DNA from: Metaphire vulgaris
Lineage: Eukaryota > Annelida > Clitellata > Crassiclitellata > Megascolecidae
DNA: 64,000 nt
NCBI GenBank assembly: GCA_018105865.1
Contig: CM030835.1
Span: 3,511,816 to 3,575,815 of the forward strand
Reading direction: 5' to 3'
Part shown: positions 32,218 through 48,660 of the stretch, piece by piece
How the letters are laid out: the number at the start of each line of letters is the position of its first letter
Numbering within the stretch: the stretch's first letter is position 1
The notes under the pieces: model-generated
The model's database searches: none
Seen by the model: only the letters and a program-made list of their open reading frames with translations
Told to the model about the DNA's origin: nothing
Made by a program: the position numbers and the translations under genes

Positions 32218-32920
32218 TGCCCTTTAGCATAATTAAGTTCGATCTACAAGGTTGAATAAAAAATGTCAGGAGACAAAAGTTTGTGTGACGACTCTCAACT
32301 GGTTATATATAATATAAATAAATCAATAAATCAAAATATATATATGTGTGTGTGTGTGTCTGGTTCCTAACAGCATGCAGTCGTTTGTGAGCTTTAAAAA
32401 CGGGTTTTTTACACCTACAGGTGAAATGTCCACTGTCTAGGCGGGCTAAATGGACTAGCCTAGGTGAAAACTGCTGATTGTCACGCAGGACTCTAAAGCC
32501 AATATCAGGCAGAATGACGTTGTGCGCTGTGTTCCAGACACGCGAAAATAATGATCTGTTAAAATTAATGAAATGCGTCGGAATGGAATTTCTTTCAAAA
32601 TCAGAAAAATACAGAATCGGGTGAGCCCACCGGTTGTTATAGTTGGAGGCCTGTGGGTAGCCGGGCAGATTGAACTAAAAACGGAAAGTGCCAAAATTAG
32701 TTTTCTTCCGGAATTTTAAAGTTTTTCATCGGCTCCCTAGTAATTTTTTCGTAAAAAGCACGTTGTCTTTGCTGTCATCTCCAACGACTCCGCCTTGACG
32801 CATTTCTATTTATATTTCCCCAAGCCATTCGTATAGTTACCGGAAGGTTTTGAATCGTCAACAGTCGAGCGGACTGATTATAATTACCAGAAAAGAAGTA
32901 TAGCCTAGCATACTGTAAAC

Positions 32921-33318
32921 GGGGCTGTCCATTAATTACGTCAACAATTTAGGGGGTTTGAAAAAGTTTGACATTTGTTGACAGGAGGGGGGTCAAGAGA
33001 AGTTGACGTCAACAATTTCACTTTTTACAAATAATCAAAAAATAGGAAATTTCAGGGAATACTACTTATTACAATGGAAAAAGGCATGACAAAAAGGTTA
33101 TCGCCGCCACATTTTGACACTCGATGAGCAAATAAGGGAAAAAACGATCATTACCACAACAATAATAACCTTGTTATTGGGACCTGTCATTGATCTTGGG
33201 GGAGGGGGGTCAATTGACGTAATAATTATGGGGGGGTAAGTGAAAGTTGACAGTTGTTGACAAGGAGAGCGGGTCAAAAATTGCCCACAAATTGTTGACA
33301 TAATTAATGGACAGCCCC
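32921..33318. mobile_element. MITE with GGGGCTGTCCATTAATT ends, copy 2
   Basis: Left end GGGGCTGTCCATTAATTACG, right end ATAATTAATGGACAGCCCC: long near-perfect inverted repeats. Interior includes TGACGTCAACAATTTCAC and the ACTCGATGAGCAAA block. A third, partial copy lies at 34670-34785. No clear target duplication. Confidence 0.85.
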
Positions 33319-34497
33319 TACAGGCCTATACTGGAAGCATACAGCTATGTCCTAACATCATGGAAACAGAAGGTTTTATAGTTACCCCCTCCCCACTCGA
33401 GACATGCGAAAATTTATAACTTTATAAATGCATGATCGTTTAGAACTGAGTCAAAATTGGGCGCATGTGTCAGACACACAGTTGAACCGATACTATTTTC
33501 TAGCCTTTTAAAATACTTTTAGCCCCGTTCGGTCCCTACCTGTATGCGTAGGCCTACTAACGTGAAGACATCGTGCAGGCGTACTAATCGTGAACTAAAA
33601 CTCGACACAGAAAATGCATATATCGCTAATGATAATCGATTGTTTAATTAACAGTGTTCGGAAGATGTATATGCATACATACGCATATAGCCAAACCGTT
33701 ATCAACTAGGTCGACCCTCAATAGACAATAGTTTTGGGTTTAGGTTTGTACTGTATAACGGTGTCGATGGCAGACGAGATCAATGGGGCGATCGAATTTT
33801 TTGGCCTGGTTACGTCAAGTGGACCGCACTTCACCTTTTACCGTCATTCTGATCTGCAGGCAGGACTAGTATAGGCTACTTACATCACGCCATATTCGGT
33901 ATCGTTCCGAGTACGTTCTACGGTCGCCAGTGCATAACCACACGCGATGTAACGAGCACAAATGAGGAGGTTAGAATATGATTACGACTACGTCAGAGAC
34001 GACAGGACATAATAATTAGTCACGTTTGCACTACAGAGTGACTGAACGCATGCAGTCGCTTCTCACTCTGTCATAAACTATAAACGTATACCTGTTGTTT
34101 TTCTTCTGTCTTTTTCAGTTTTTCATCTAGGCCTAGTAATTTTTCTAAAAATGCATGTATGTGTGTCTGTCTGCCTGCTTGTCTGTCTGTCTGTCTGTTC
34201 TCTCATTTCTATATTATATTTCCCAAGCCATATGATCGTTGACTTTGTGAAGGCGCAATATCGTCAACAGTCTTAGTCATAAGTCGGACAGTGGATTATA
34301 AGGACCAGCTTAATTCGGTGATTTCTAACTCGATGTAGGCCTGCTGTAACCTCGAAAGCAAATAAAGACATCCTAGGCTATACCGGTGACTATATCGACA
34401 ACAGCAGAGTCAACTGACTAGCGGTCCTAGTGACCTACTGAACGATAGGCTATTGATATAGTTTCTTTATAGAAGCAAAGCGGTATAGCCTACTAAA

Positions 34498-36730
34498 AAC
34501 GTTCTGAGATCGGAAGAGTACCCGGAGATACTACTACTACTACTACAGTATTTGTTCTTAGAGTACATAATCTCATAAGTTTCTCACTTGCCTAATTCGA
34601 ACACACGGACATTCAGTAGCGTTTTTATATAGGCCATATTCCTCAATATAATATCATCCGTTTATCTGGTCTTGGGGGGGGGTCAATTGACTTAAAATTA
34701 TGGGGGTAATTGAACAATGATGAAAGTTGTTCCGCTGTATATATAGCAAAAATTAGGCCTAATCTAGAAGAATTAATGGACAGCCACCACAGGCCTAACT
34801 GGAAGGTGGAGTTGACCTAACCAGACCCTGCGATGCTGGGTCGACCTGTGCCAGGTGTTCCGCCTGACGCCACGCACGTGGAGACGCAAGGAAGAGATGG
34901 CTCGACCAACTTTATAAACAAATCGTTTAGAACGGTCCCATTGGGCGCATGTGGAATCCCACAGTTGAATGGGAACAAGCCATCGTGCATATGGTTTTTG
35001 GCGGAGTGGTCGGTCCGGCCCCTGTCGGCCAGTGGCCTATTTTAAGCGTGAGACAAAATGTGCAGGCGTACAAAGTCAATAAAAGTCGAGACAGAAAATG
35101 CAGATATCGCTAATGATATTTTTACTGTTTAAAAACTTTAAAACTGCAGTTCAGGTAGATGTATAAGTACAGTTGTCATCGATTGCTTCAAACCGTTTTC
35201 AACATCGACCCCGCCGAACTGCTGAGCTGCGGGCGCCATCAAATGGTTTTACTATTAAACGGTGTCGATTATTTTAAAGTCAGATGGGCAGAGTTCTCAG
35301 AATCCTTTTTGTGCTGTGCTACAGTCGTGGCGTGCTCTTACTGTCATACTTTAGTTCTGCGGCTGGTGATCCAGCACAGTTCAAAAAGAGTATGACAAAT
35401 AGCGACAATATAAAACTTATGTGCTTTCTGGCTGATCTTCTGTTCCTGTTGGTACGTTTTCAAAAGAAATTCGAGTGCCTCTTAACAATTCGATTGACAT
35501 AAAACCAGAGGTTAGAATTTTTTGATGAAACTGGATAAATTGGTTAGAGAGCCATTGCCGGGTGGATGGGAACAAGCCTTTGTGGATGCTGTTTGCAAGG
35601 AGGGTGACTCGGAAAGTCTGCATGGCCAGGAATTTGGAGTAAACGTCGTCGAACTAGTGAAGACAAACCTTTTGTGACAGACAAACGTCTTTTTTTCATC
35701 CATTAGAAACGATAGTATTCAGTCATTGAAAAACTATGTGTCAACAAGACTTGATCTTGGCTGTCTGTCTGACCACATCACAAGCCTGTCTTCATTCTGT
35801 CCTTCAGCTAAGGCAAGACATTATGATCGTTGTCTGGTGCATAATTTCACCAGATTTGGATTTAAGTCATTGGTCACCAGTACACAGATATTCAGTTGGC
35901 ATGAAGGACAAACATATATCTCGAGACAATTTCAAACATTGTGCTCAAGACTTGAATCCGACTTGGCCACTATAAGCAGAGTAAAGAGAAACTTTGGCAA
36001 GAGTATTAGTATCGCAAGCCGCATGCTGCTGATTGTGAGCGCCTCATATCTGCTTATAACCGACTGAAGACAACTTATCGGGCAAATCTGGATAGACAAA
36101 CCATTGTTGATTATTGTATATCAATTTCTTTATGCCAATATTGTCCGGTTTTGATCCACGCCCAAAACGTTCTGAGATCGGAAGAGATGGCTCGTCGGCA
36201 GAAACTAAAAGTTACCGAACAGTATTTGGTTTAAAACTGTCTTTGAGCAAGAAGATGCATCTGTTTCTGACCAGCCGAAACGAACACGCAGGTTTTGAGA
36301 AACAGTAGCGTTTTAACCTAGGACATAGAAGATTTACTAATATCAGGAGTTTTCAGGACAGTGTGGCAATTAACCTCTTGCAGTTGTTATTGCAGCACAC
36401 AATGATAACTGGCTGGCAGTGGCTGCCATTAATCATTTAGCCTACTACATAGGCATAATTAAGATAAAAAACTATGGACATTAATCATTTACTACATAAT
36501 GAAGATAAAAAACTATAGACATTTGGTCTACATCTTCTGTTGTGTTACATGGCAGATATTTTTGGCTGCATTTGCTGACAGGTGAGAGGGGAAATAGCAT
36601 TTTAACAGCTAAATGTTGTCACGCAAGGAAGAGGGCTCGACCAACTTCAAAGGGCTTTGGTTCTGGACCCCACCTGGGAGCTCTGCCCCGACCTTTCTAG
36701 GAACAAGCCATCGTGCATATGGTCATGATG
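34498..36730 (+). repeat. Cluster of degenerate dispersed repeats
   Basis: Blocks recur within 2.2 kb: a 23-base block containing CGTTCTGAGATCGGAAGAG at 34498 and 36164; GGCTCGACCAACTT at 34901 and 36632; GGAACAAGCCATCGTGCATA at 34973 and 36701, with a related GGGAACAAGCCTTTGTGGAT at 35568. Frames are broken. Probably fragments of one decayed transposable element; type not identified. Confidence 0.6.
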
Positions 36731-36773
36731 GAGTCCAAACAGATGATAAAATAGTCACTGCTGTCGGCTACGC

Positions 36774-36774
<1 letters not shown>

Positions 36775-36816
<42 letters not shown>
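36775..36816. repeat. (GAT)n microsatellite
   Basis: About 13 ATG/GAT units. Confidence 0.95.
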
Positions 36817-37111
36817 GTATTAATCTTGCATGCAAAGACCTCACAATTTGACTCCAAATCACAGCATCTTAATCAGAAAATGCGACATGGTAATAGGGAT
36901 TCACTTATATTACTTAAACACACACTCACTCACTCACATACACACATATATGTACAGTATATATCATTTTTTGTCCATTCGCCTATGTGTCTGTCATCTA
37001 CCTATCACCAATCTTTGTCTATCTGTTTTCTAGCATGCGATTGCATCGGCGAATTTCCTAGGCCTACCAAGTATATGCATATAAATATAAATATCTGTAT
37101 ATATATATATT

Positions 37112-37113
37112 TT

Positions 37114-37177
<64 letters not shown>
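37112..37177. repeat. (TA)n microsatellite
   Basis: Long TA run within a generally TA-rich 37.07-37.25 kb stretch. Confidence 0.95.
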
Positions 37178-37182
<5 letters not shown>

Positions 37183-37561
37183 TATATGTATATTTATGTA
37201 TGTACAGTATATGTGCATTTGTATATGTGGATATATCATATGTGTATAGAGTATAGCCCGCCCGCCCCCACCCCTATATGTATGCAAAAGATCTCTTCGT
37301 ATACATATAACCATCATACATGCAACCACATATGCAAGTATAACTGCTGACGCGCAATCTTCCGTTATCACTGCAGCCGGTTGAATGTGGACCGGTAGAC
37401 AGGTCGGTCGTAAAAACCGAACCCCCTTCCTTCTCCGGCTGCTGCAGTTCGAGGAGAATAATTACATTGCAACTCCTCATCCGGTCGCTGGTTGGTCACC
37501 GCAGAGCAAACAACCACCCGAAGATTGGCGTCCCCGACGAGTAACTCGGTGCAGGTCTATA

Positions 37562-37728
37562 CAGTGGAGACCCGTTAATGCGGTCTTCAAAGGACTCTCT
37601 TGTCCGTGCTGTCTAAACAAGATCATATTGCAAGACGACAAAGCGGCGCCTCGCGTATACATACGGCACAGGCGAGACGAGACGACGATAAACTATATAA
37701 CCGAGCTCAGCGTAAAGAGGTTCGACTG
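37562..37728. mobile_element. Probable pogo/Tigger-like MITE
   Basis: Left CAGTGGAGACCCGTTAATG, right CGTAAAGAGGTTCGACTG, imperfect inverted repeats each flanked by TA. More diverged than the other pogo-like copies. Confidence 0.6.
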
Positions 37729-37799
37729 TATCGGCGGTTGTTTGAACGAGAATTACTATTTTGGTCCAGTACAGATCGCATTTTGACTACGTACGTCTA

Positions 37800-41240
<3,441 letters not shown>

Positions 41241-41267
41241 ATGGTTAGATCATCACAGCTGCGAATC

Positions 41268-41332
41268 ACAGTCAGGCAGACAGACAGTCATACTGATAAA
41301 CAGACAGTCAGACAGACAGACAGACTGACTGG

Positions 41333-41367
<35 letters not shown>

Positions 41368-41372
41368 ACAGA
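41268..41372. repeat. (CAGA)n / (CAGG)n tetranucleotide tract
   Basis: Mixed CAGACAGT units followed by nine or so CAGG units. A related CAGA tract recurs at 41772-41865. Confidence 0.93.
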
Positions 41373-41947
41373 GAGTGGGGAGAGAGAAAGAGAATGATTT
41401 ATTGGTCTACGAAACAGATAGGTCTAGTAAGAGGGCAAATTATATAGATTATAATAAATGAGGTGTTTGTCCAATGTCCGTACAGTGATGGATGCCAACG
41501 CACCAGCGATAACGATAGGCCCTGTATTACTTTACTCGCAGGTGGAAATGACGATGATTGATTGCAAAAGATAATAGAGAAACAGCAAGGATATAACGCG
41601 AAATACGGTAACCAGATGAACGATCATCAGGACAATACTGTAGGTAAAAACAGACAGGATATAAGGAATATAAAGATATTGATGCCTGGGCATAGGACAA
41701 TTAGACATGCACTACTGAAGGTTTGAAATGAAAGTATATAGTTATGGTTAGATGATTACCGCGACGGATCACCAACAGACAGACAGACAGACGGATGGAC
41801 AGACAGACAAACAATCAGTCAGACCGACAGACAGGCATACAGACAGACAGACATGCATGCAGATAGTTGGAATGAGAGGGCGGTTAGCCTTCAAAAACCC
41901 CGACAAATCGAATTGTTTTCTTTAGAAACACTTCAAATCCCTCAAAT

Positions 41948-42134
41948 CAGTGTTTATTCTAGCCACCTTGGCATGGGGGAAGTTTGAAATGGTTTGGGGG
42001 CTTGGGGGTGGACAAGATTTGTCTCTCCACGCTTTGGGGGGGGAATTTCCATCCCCAAGCCAACATATACATTTTGGGGATTTTAAAACTTTAGGGGAAT
42101 TCCCCCCGCCAAAACAGGCCTAGAATAAACACTG
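41948..42134. mobile_element. hAT-type MITE with perfect 8-bp target duplication
   Basis: Ends CAGTGTTTATTCTAG / CTAGAATAAACACTG; both flanks CCTCAAAT (41940-41947, 42135-42142). Its ends resemble those of the element at 1972. Confidence 0.92.
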
Positions 42135-42943
42135 CCTCAAATGACAAAGAGCCATGCAGCAACTGTTGAAAAGCCTCTGCCGGACCCGATACTAAACCGC
42201 GACGGAAGCTCATGCATAGGCGATGATTACCTCTGCTGATCATCGAAGGATAGACCCACACAACACCTCCACTCTGCTGTACTCTGATCTAGCTCTTCCC
42301 TGCCGATGTGTGGAGGCCCTTTATAATAAAGCGCAGATGTGCTTTGTATCTGCGAGATATGCGCGTTCGTTCAAGTGCGCGTGTACTTTCTTTTCAACGA
42401 CGAGCGATTTTTTTAAAACGAGTTCAAGGTTTCCGAGACGACCTCGAGTGCTGCGCGAAGTCTGTTTTGCTCTAAATGCGTGCATTTCAGATCAGCGCAC
42501 GGCAGGTAATGTAGCCAATACGCCTGCGCTCGAAACAATGAAACACTAGTCTTGTTACACTTGCTCAAGGCACCTAGAGATACACATTATGCCATGAAAC
42601 GGTAGTGACCATTACTTTTAATTATTTCATTTAGTAGTAAACGGACAAGGCGGTCTCGGGGGGGGCATGATGAATACGCATAATTAACAATAATTAATAT
42701 GAATAATAACACTAAAGTAGAGGGATCCAGGCGAGCAAAAGGGGGGCCCGGCGTGAAAAGGTTGAAAAGCAAAATAAGGTCATCAGCTAATTTTAAGATG
42801 TAAAAGAGGTTGACAAGCAAATCAAGGTCGTCAGGTAATTTTAAGATATGAAAAAGGCCGACAAGCAAAAAAATAGGTCGTCGAGAAATTTTATTCTGCA
42901 CAGGGGCCCGGAATTTCTCTCGGCGGGCCTGCTGCTGCTGCTA

Positions 42944-43155
<212 letters not shown>

Positions 43156-43375
43156 GTGTTACTACCAGTGCACCGTAGCCAGCCCTTTGCAAAGTGGGGT
43201 TGTTAACTGAAGGCACTATGCAACTGAACACTGAAGCCGCGGAGAGAGTCCGACCCGTTCCCCACTACCCTCTTTTCTTCAACAAAAGTCAACGGATTTA
43301 CATAAATTGTGTTGGTCATATTTTTTAAGTGGGTTGTTTGAACAACCCCAAACAACCCCGTGCGACGCTGCTGGG

Positions 43376-44052
43376 GGTCGGCCCGTTGTTACGTCATATT
43401 TTAGGGGTCTGACGTTTTATTACGTCGAGTTAGGTAGTGGGTAGGGGTGAAAAATGCCAAAAGGCCGTTACGTCATTTATGGACGACCTCTAAAGATTAT
43501 TCCAACAGTAGGCTATAGATAAGCAAAAATTCATAAAAGTGATGAAACGAATTATATCCACATTTTCTTGTGTCCCCATCTCCATTGAATCAAACCGTAC
43601 TAGAATAGTCAATATATTCTGCCTCAGTTTTATTCTAGAGCGTTCGAAATGCCACGAAAAATGGTCAACTATTTCAAGCGACATTATAAAGTCTTTCAGA
43701 AATAGAGGGGGAGGTCGGCCGGTTGTTACGTCATATTTTAGAGGGTCTGGCGTTTTGTTACGTCGACTTACGTAGTAAGGAGTGGGTGAAAAAGTGCCAA
43801 AAGGGCGTTAGTCATTTATGGACGACCCCTAAGGACTATTCCAACAGTAGGCTATACATAAGCAAAAATTCATAAGAGTGATGAAACGAATTATATCCAC
43901 ATTTTCTTGTGTCCCCATCTCCATTGAATCAAACCGTACTAGAATAGTCAATATATTCTGCCTTAATTTTATTCTAGAGCGTTCGAAATGCCACAAAAAA
44001 TGGTGAACTATTTCAAGCGACATTATAAAGTCTTTCAGAAATAGAGGGGTCG
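43376..44052 (+). repeat. Direct duplication of a ~337-bp unit
   Basis: Units start at about 43376 and 43713. Both begin with GTTACGTCATATTTTAG and end CTTTCAGAAATAGAGGGG. Similarity is well above 90 percent across the second half. On the minus strand each carries an open frame beginning MSLEIV(D/H)HF with ERSRIKLRQNILTILV. Confidence 0.95.
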
Positions 44053-44057
44053 AGTCT

Positions 44058-44100
44058 ACTACTACTGCTACTACTATACTACCACTGCTACTACTAATAG

Positions 44101-44131
<31 letters not shown>

Positions 44132-44510
44132 GCTACTGCCACTACTACTACTACTACCACTACCACCACTACCACCACCACCACCACCACCACCACCACC
44201 ACCACCACCACCACCACCACCACCACCACCACCTGCACCACACCACCACCACCTGCTGCACCACCACCACTGCTGCTGCACCACCACCACTGCCACCACC
44301 ACCACCACCACCACCACCACCACCACCACCACCACCACCACCACTACTACCCAGCCACCATCATCCCACCACCACTATTACCACCTTCACACTACCATTA
44401 GTGCCACTGCTACTATTGTCACTACTACTTTTACTTCTGCCACTACCACTGAGACTACCACAACCGTTGCCACCACCAGTATTATTACCATTATTGCTCT
44501 ATTTTACTTT
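44058..44510. repeat. (TAC)n/(CAC)n trinucleotide region
   Basis: ACT/CTA units pass into long CAC runs (44160-44232, 44290-44345), then decaying ACTACT units. It immediately follows the 337-bp duplication. Confidence 0.95.
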
Positions 44511-45269
44511 AATGCTGCTGCTGTTTCTTAAGTCGTGTGTACGTTGGATGGTTTCTGTCTGGAATACGGGTTCTGGATTCCGCAGAAATCTCGACTTTCT
44601 AGAAACGAGGACGTTCTAAAAATGGCGCAGACAGTTGTGACCTGGTTTTCTGATAGCGTGCTCAAATAGGTACCTGGATCTGCTGCGCCCAAAAGGCCGG
44701 ACGGAAATAGAAGCACGCTGTCCTAATCACAGTCGCAGTGGGAAGGAAACCAATCAACCGGATTGGTCAATGGCCAGGACGTCAGCTGCTTCTACTATTT
44801 CTCGATTATTAAGTCAGTCACTTTCAGTGTGTTAGCCTACGGCAAGCGGTCAGTCTTCTTCGTCACTGAATGATTCGTTAACAAACTACAAGCACAATAT
44901 ATTCGCAGTGTGGCCCTATAAACAATGCCAAAACAGCACATACTGTATATAAGGTTTCAGTTCTTTACAATTGTTATAAACATAAATCAAATTAACATAT
45001 AGATGCCTATTCCTAATCTACAGTACAGTAATATCCCAGCGTACTTTTAAAATCGTTCACTCGATGATTATCTGATACGGTCTTATCCGTCTAATTCGTT
45101 CCATTTGTCTACTCTGCTGACACTAAATAAAGGTTGCTTGCACCTCCCAGCTCGTTTCAAATACAATTCTTGTCATGGTTGTCAGAAATACAATTCAATT
45201 TTACCCAATAACCGACATTTATACTTATACTCGAACCCTGGATCGACAGGCTGACTCTGCTCAAATCCG

Positions 45270-45270
45270 A

Positions 45271-45348
<78 letters not shown>
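45270..45348. repeat. (CT)n microsatellite
   Basis: About 39 CT units followed by TATATATTATATA. Confidence 0.97.
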
Positions 45349-45352
<4 letters not shown>

Positions 45353-45656
45353 ATATTATATATTTATATACAACCGAGCCATCGAAATATGAAACACAGG
45401 AAACGTCAGTTGAAGAAGGCGAAGGGTAAATTAAAGTTTTCATGGATTTGATTGTTGCAGTATAGACAGCGTTTTATAAAACATAATAATGACCGTCGAT
45501 TCTCATTTATAGACATGACATCACACCTGAAAACATTCTCTCTAGATCGGCCTGTGCACACGTATAGGCCTATAGGCCTACTGTCCTGTCGAATCAGTCG
45601 GAAGCGCGTAACACGTTAATATACGGTGCCGTATATAGTTGATATTGACATCGATT

Positions 45657-45692
45657 ATTACGTCGACTCAAACCGGTTTGAGTCGACGTAAT
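45657..45692. repeat. Perfect 36-bp palindrome without spacer
   Basis: Half-site ATTACGTCGACTCAAACC is followed directly by its reverse complement. A related single half (GTCGACGTAATCAAACCCGG) lies at 45748-45767. Confidence 0.97.
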
Positions 45693-45752
45693 TGTCTGGA
45701 CAAAACACTGGTAGGGGCCATCAGAAAAATGTACTGGGCATCATCAGTCGAC
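45692..45752 (+). repeat. 60-bp dispersed repeat, copy 1 (copy 2 at 46791-46852)
   Basis: GTCTGGACAAAAC, CTGGTAGG, GCCATCA and AAAAATGTACTGGGCATCAT are shared in order between 45692-45752 and 46791-46852. Probably fragments of one transposable element. Confidence 0.85.
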
Positions 45753-45965
45753 GTAATCAAACCCGGTTTCAACAATATTTCAAATCTGCCTCAGACGGAT
45801 ACGCGTGGAAATGCTAATTCGCAGACAGACCACAAGTCTAACTGGATCGGGGTACAAGGTATACCAGCCTCTCAAAGTGTTTTCAAATGGTATACATGTT
45901 AATGGGATGACCAGGGACAGAACAATCTCGCTTGATGATTTCCAATCCGGCAGCGCTGCAATAGC

Positions 45966-46153
45966 CAGGGGCGTAGCCAGGAATTTCATTTGGGAGGGTA
46001 TAAATATTTTAGGTGAGTATAAATCTTAACTATAGACCATATAAACCATATAAACCACATATTATAACCACATGTAAATCACATACAAACGTTAAGGTAG
46101 ACTGATTTTGGGAAGGTATATATACCGATATACCCCCGTCGCTACGTCCCTGG
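45966..46153. mobile_element. hAT-like MITE
   Basis: Left CAGGGGCGTAGCCAGGAATT, right GTCGCTACGTCCCTGG. Interior inverted segments TATAAATAT / TATATATACC. No convincing duplication. Confidence 0.6.
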
Positions 46154-46369
46154 CCGTAGTTGCGTGAAACGCAGTGACTAAATCAACTGAAATAGTTTTT
46201 TATGGATGACAGCGCCGATTTCAGGACAAGCGAATTCCCGTGCTAGGTAAATTATGGGACCCCATATACTTGCTCCCCCCCCGAAGGAGGTAGACCCTGC
46301 AGGCCTACGCAGGCAGTCAGGGTTGAATACTCGTGCAATTTATGAGTAGAAGCTTAGTTAGTTGGGGGC

Positions 46370-46500
46370 CGGACGATGGTGGAGTGGGTGGTTACGCGCT
46401 GGAGCGGTAGGCTGACGGAGCGGGTTCAAGCCCCGTTAGCGCCCCCCCTCCCCCAGTGGCCTTCACACAGGCAGCAACGCCGCCTAAGCCACTTTAAATC
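46370..46500 (+). mobile_element. tRNA-derived SINE head
   Basis: GGTGGTTACGCGCTGGAG resembles an A-box region and GGGTTCAAGCCCC a B-box. It is followed by a C-rich tract and a short body. Too degenerate for a functional tRNA. Confidence 0.6.
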
Positions 46501-46555
46501 ACGCAAATATTTTTGAGTTTAAGGATATTAGCCTACATATCACGTGTTACCCGAT

Positions 46556-46557
<2 letters not shown>

Positions 46558-46592
<35 letters not shown>
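46558..46592. repeat. (ATC)n microsatellite
   Basis: About 11 CAT/ATC units. A degenerate CACT(C/T) tract follows at 46905-46990. Confidence 0.93.
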
Positions 46593-47465
46593 GTTTGAAA
46601 AATTCATCGTAATTTTACCGTTGTGTTTAAGCACACTATAAGCACAATGGTAGATACTGTACATTAGAAGGCAGTGTTTTATCGAGGTCTGTTATGGGCG
46701 ATTTTTCCCAAAACCTCAAAATCCCCCAAAAAAAAGTCGGCACCGACAGACATCTTCACTTTCCCTTCCAGCCAAGCCCAAGGCCTGGAGTCTGGACAAA
46801 ACTCTGGTAGGTGCCATCATAAAAATGTACTGGGCATCATTAGTCGCCAGTCACTTGAAGGTGAAATTGTTTCTTAGAATCATGTCTATGGGTCTCACTT
46901 ACTTACTCACTCGCTTACTCGTTCACTCATTCACTCACTCATTCACTCACTCACTCACTCGCTCACTCGCTCCGCACTCAATCGCTCACTAGCACACTGT
47001 TGCACGTGACCAACAGAGATCGTTGTGACCATGAAGGTCGAATTTTAAAAATCAGATCGAAAGAGAGAGAGAGAGCAGATCAGTGCAGATAGTTAGTGCA
47101 ACTTAGACGAAACCCGACCTACATGTATATTTCAACAGGTCAAAACACTTGCTTTGTTAGTTTCTCGTCTTTCCCATTATAGGCCCTAACTGCCGTAGGG
47201 CAGTGTGTCTGCATGGACGAAATGTCACCGATCGACTACGCGTCTGTCCCATTCTGCTTTGGTCGCCATCCATGGAAGTTAGCGGTTTGTCTGTGTTACG
47301 TTTTCCAAGATTTTGTTAATTAAGACGAGTATTTCCCTTCAGCACATAAACATTCATCAGCTATAGGCCTATACCATGTCAGCAGTAGGCCTATAGTAGA
47401 CCGTGATCTGCTTTCAATCTGCTATTTTCTGGAGCAAGTATATTTTCCCAAAAAAAACCAGTAGC

Positions 47466-47491
47466 TATATATATATATATATATATATATT
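47466..47491. repeat. (TA)n microsatellite
   Basis: 13 TA units. Confidence 0.9.
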
Positions 47492-47499
47492 ACCAGTTT

Positions 47500-48600
47500 G
47501 TGGACATTATTCCGTGAAATGGCATTGATTATGCGCATATATAATTTACGCCAGTCAACGAACACTACGACGCAAGAGTGTGGTCGAAGATAGTTAAGAA
47601 CAGGCACGGTTGTTGAGGTCCTTACCCGATTGCGTGCCTAAGAGCAGTCTATCGTGTAGAAATCGTTTCTCTTACAGACACACAGGATCGTTAGTAAAGA
47701 CTGCCAACGGTCACTGCAATCGATAGATAGATAAAATCTTATAGTTTTGATAATATCTTCGACACAGTTTGTTGGTTGGATATGTAGCGGTGCCTTCCAT
47801 AGCTATATTTTGTTAGATTATCACAAATGAATTAATGTCATAAATGTATGTAGTCGATGTTGAAAAGACCCACAGCGCATACTGGAATTTATTTTTAAGT
47901 AATAATAATAATTGTGCATTTTTATAGCACTAGCTAAGTACTTAAAGGTGTATCAATCGATGGTACTTCAAATTTATCTGCGAAATTATGTATGTACACT
48001 GTATGCTTGTCGCGGAAATTTCCGAAGTTGGGAGAGAATCATAACTTCCTTCGGAAAATTCTGGCTACGCCACTGAATCGATGACCGATCGCGAGAAACA
48101 TTTGCGTTTGACGTCAGAAGGAAATGTCGATCTTTCGCCATCTTTAAAATTGAAAAGAAACATCTGTTTGCATTTTAGAAAGCGAAGTCTTGTCCTCTTA
48201 GCAGAAGTCTTGTCCTCCTAACAGAAACGCAAGGACATTGAAATTCTGATTCGATCGCATCGGATAGAATTCAATTTTCAGTAGAACACCTGGCGGTAAT
48301 AAAGTGAACTGTGCTTGAATCTTCGAACGTTGCAGGAGCGATTTTTTTTTGATTTTCATGCTTCGGATCGATTAACGTTTTCACTATTCGAAGGTTCTTA
48401 GAAGTCAACGAATAATTGTCTCAAATCCTTACAATTCTCGACATCTAATCGACCAACTGCTAGACTTAACACATATAGCGTCGTTTCCAAACGGGAGCCT
48501 TTAGAGCACACGACAAAGAAATCTAAAAGAGAATAATTCTAAATCAGCAGGTGCCATTTGAATGTCCAGAACGTTACCGGGTTTCCTTTACATTCGAACG
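47500..48600. other. Upstream region of the secreted-protein gene
   Basis: No exon supported. Contains a half-decayed element end GGCTACGCCACTG near 48062 and a direct duplication GTCTTGTCCTC(C/T)TA(A/G)CAGAA near 48190-48225. Confidence 0.5.
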
Positions 48601-48607
48601 TATAAAA
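48601..48607 (+). promoter_or_regulatory. TATA box of the secreted-protein gene
   Basis: TATAAAA 54 bases upstream of the start codon, so transcription would begin near 48630 and the 5' UTR would be about 30 bases. Confidence 0.65.
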
Positions 48608-48660
48608 CGTCCTGCGTTCGGGACGCACCGTCAATCGGTGAATCGCATCCCAACAGCAAC

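Noticed and set aside
34507..36186. AGATCGGAAGAG, identical to the start of a common sequencing adapter, at 34507-34518 and 36175-36186
   Set aside because: Both copies share 11 further identical flanking bases on the left and sit in a dispersed repeat, and genomic sequence continues on both sides. Repeat homology explains it better than adapter carry-over.
37385..37786. 133-codon plus-strand ORF
   Set aside because: No homology, and it overlaps a pogo-like MITE; composition is not coding-like.
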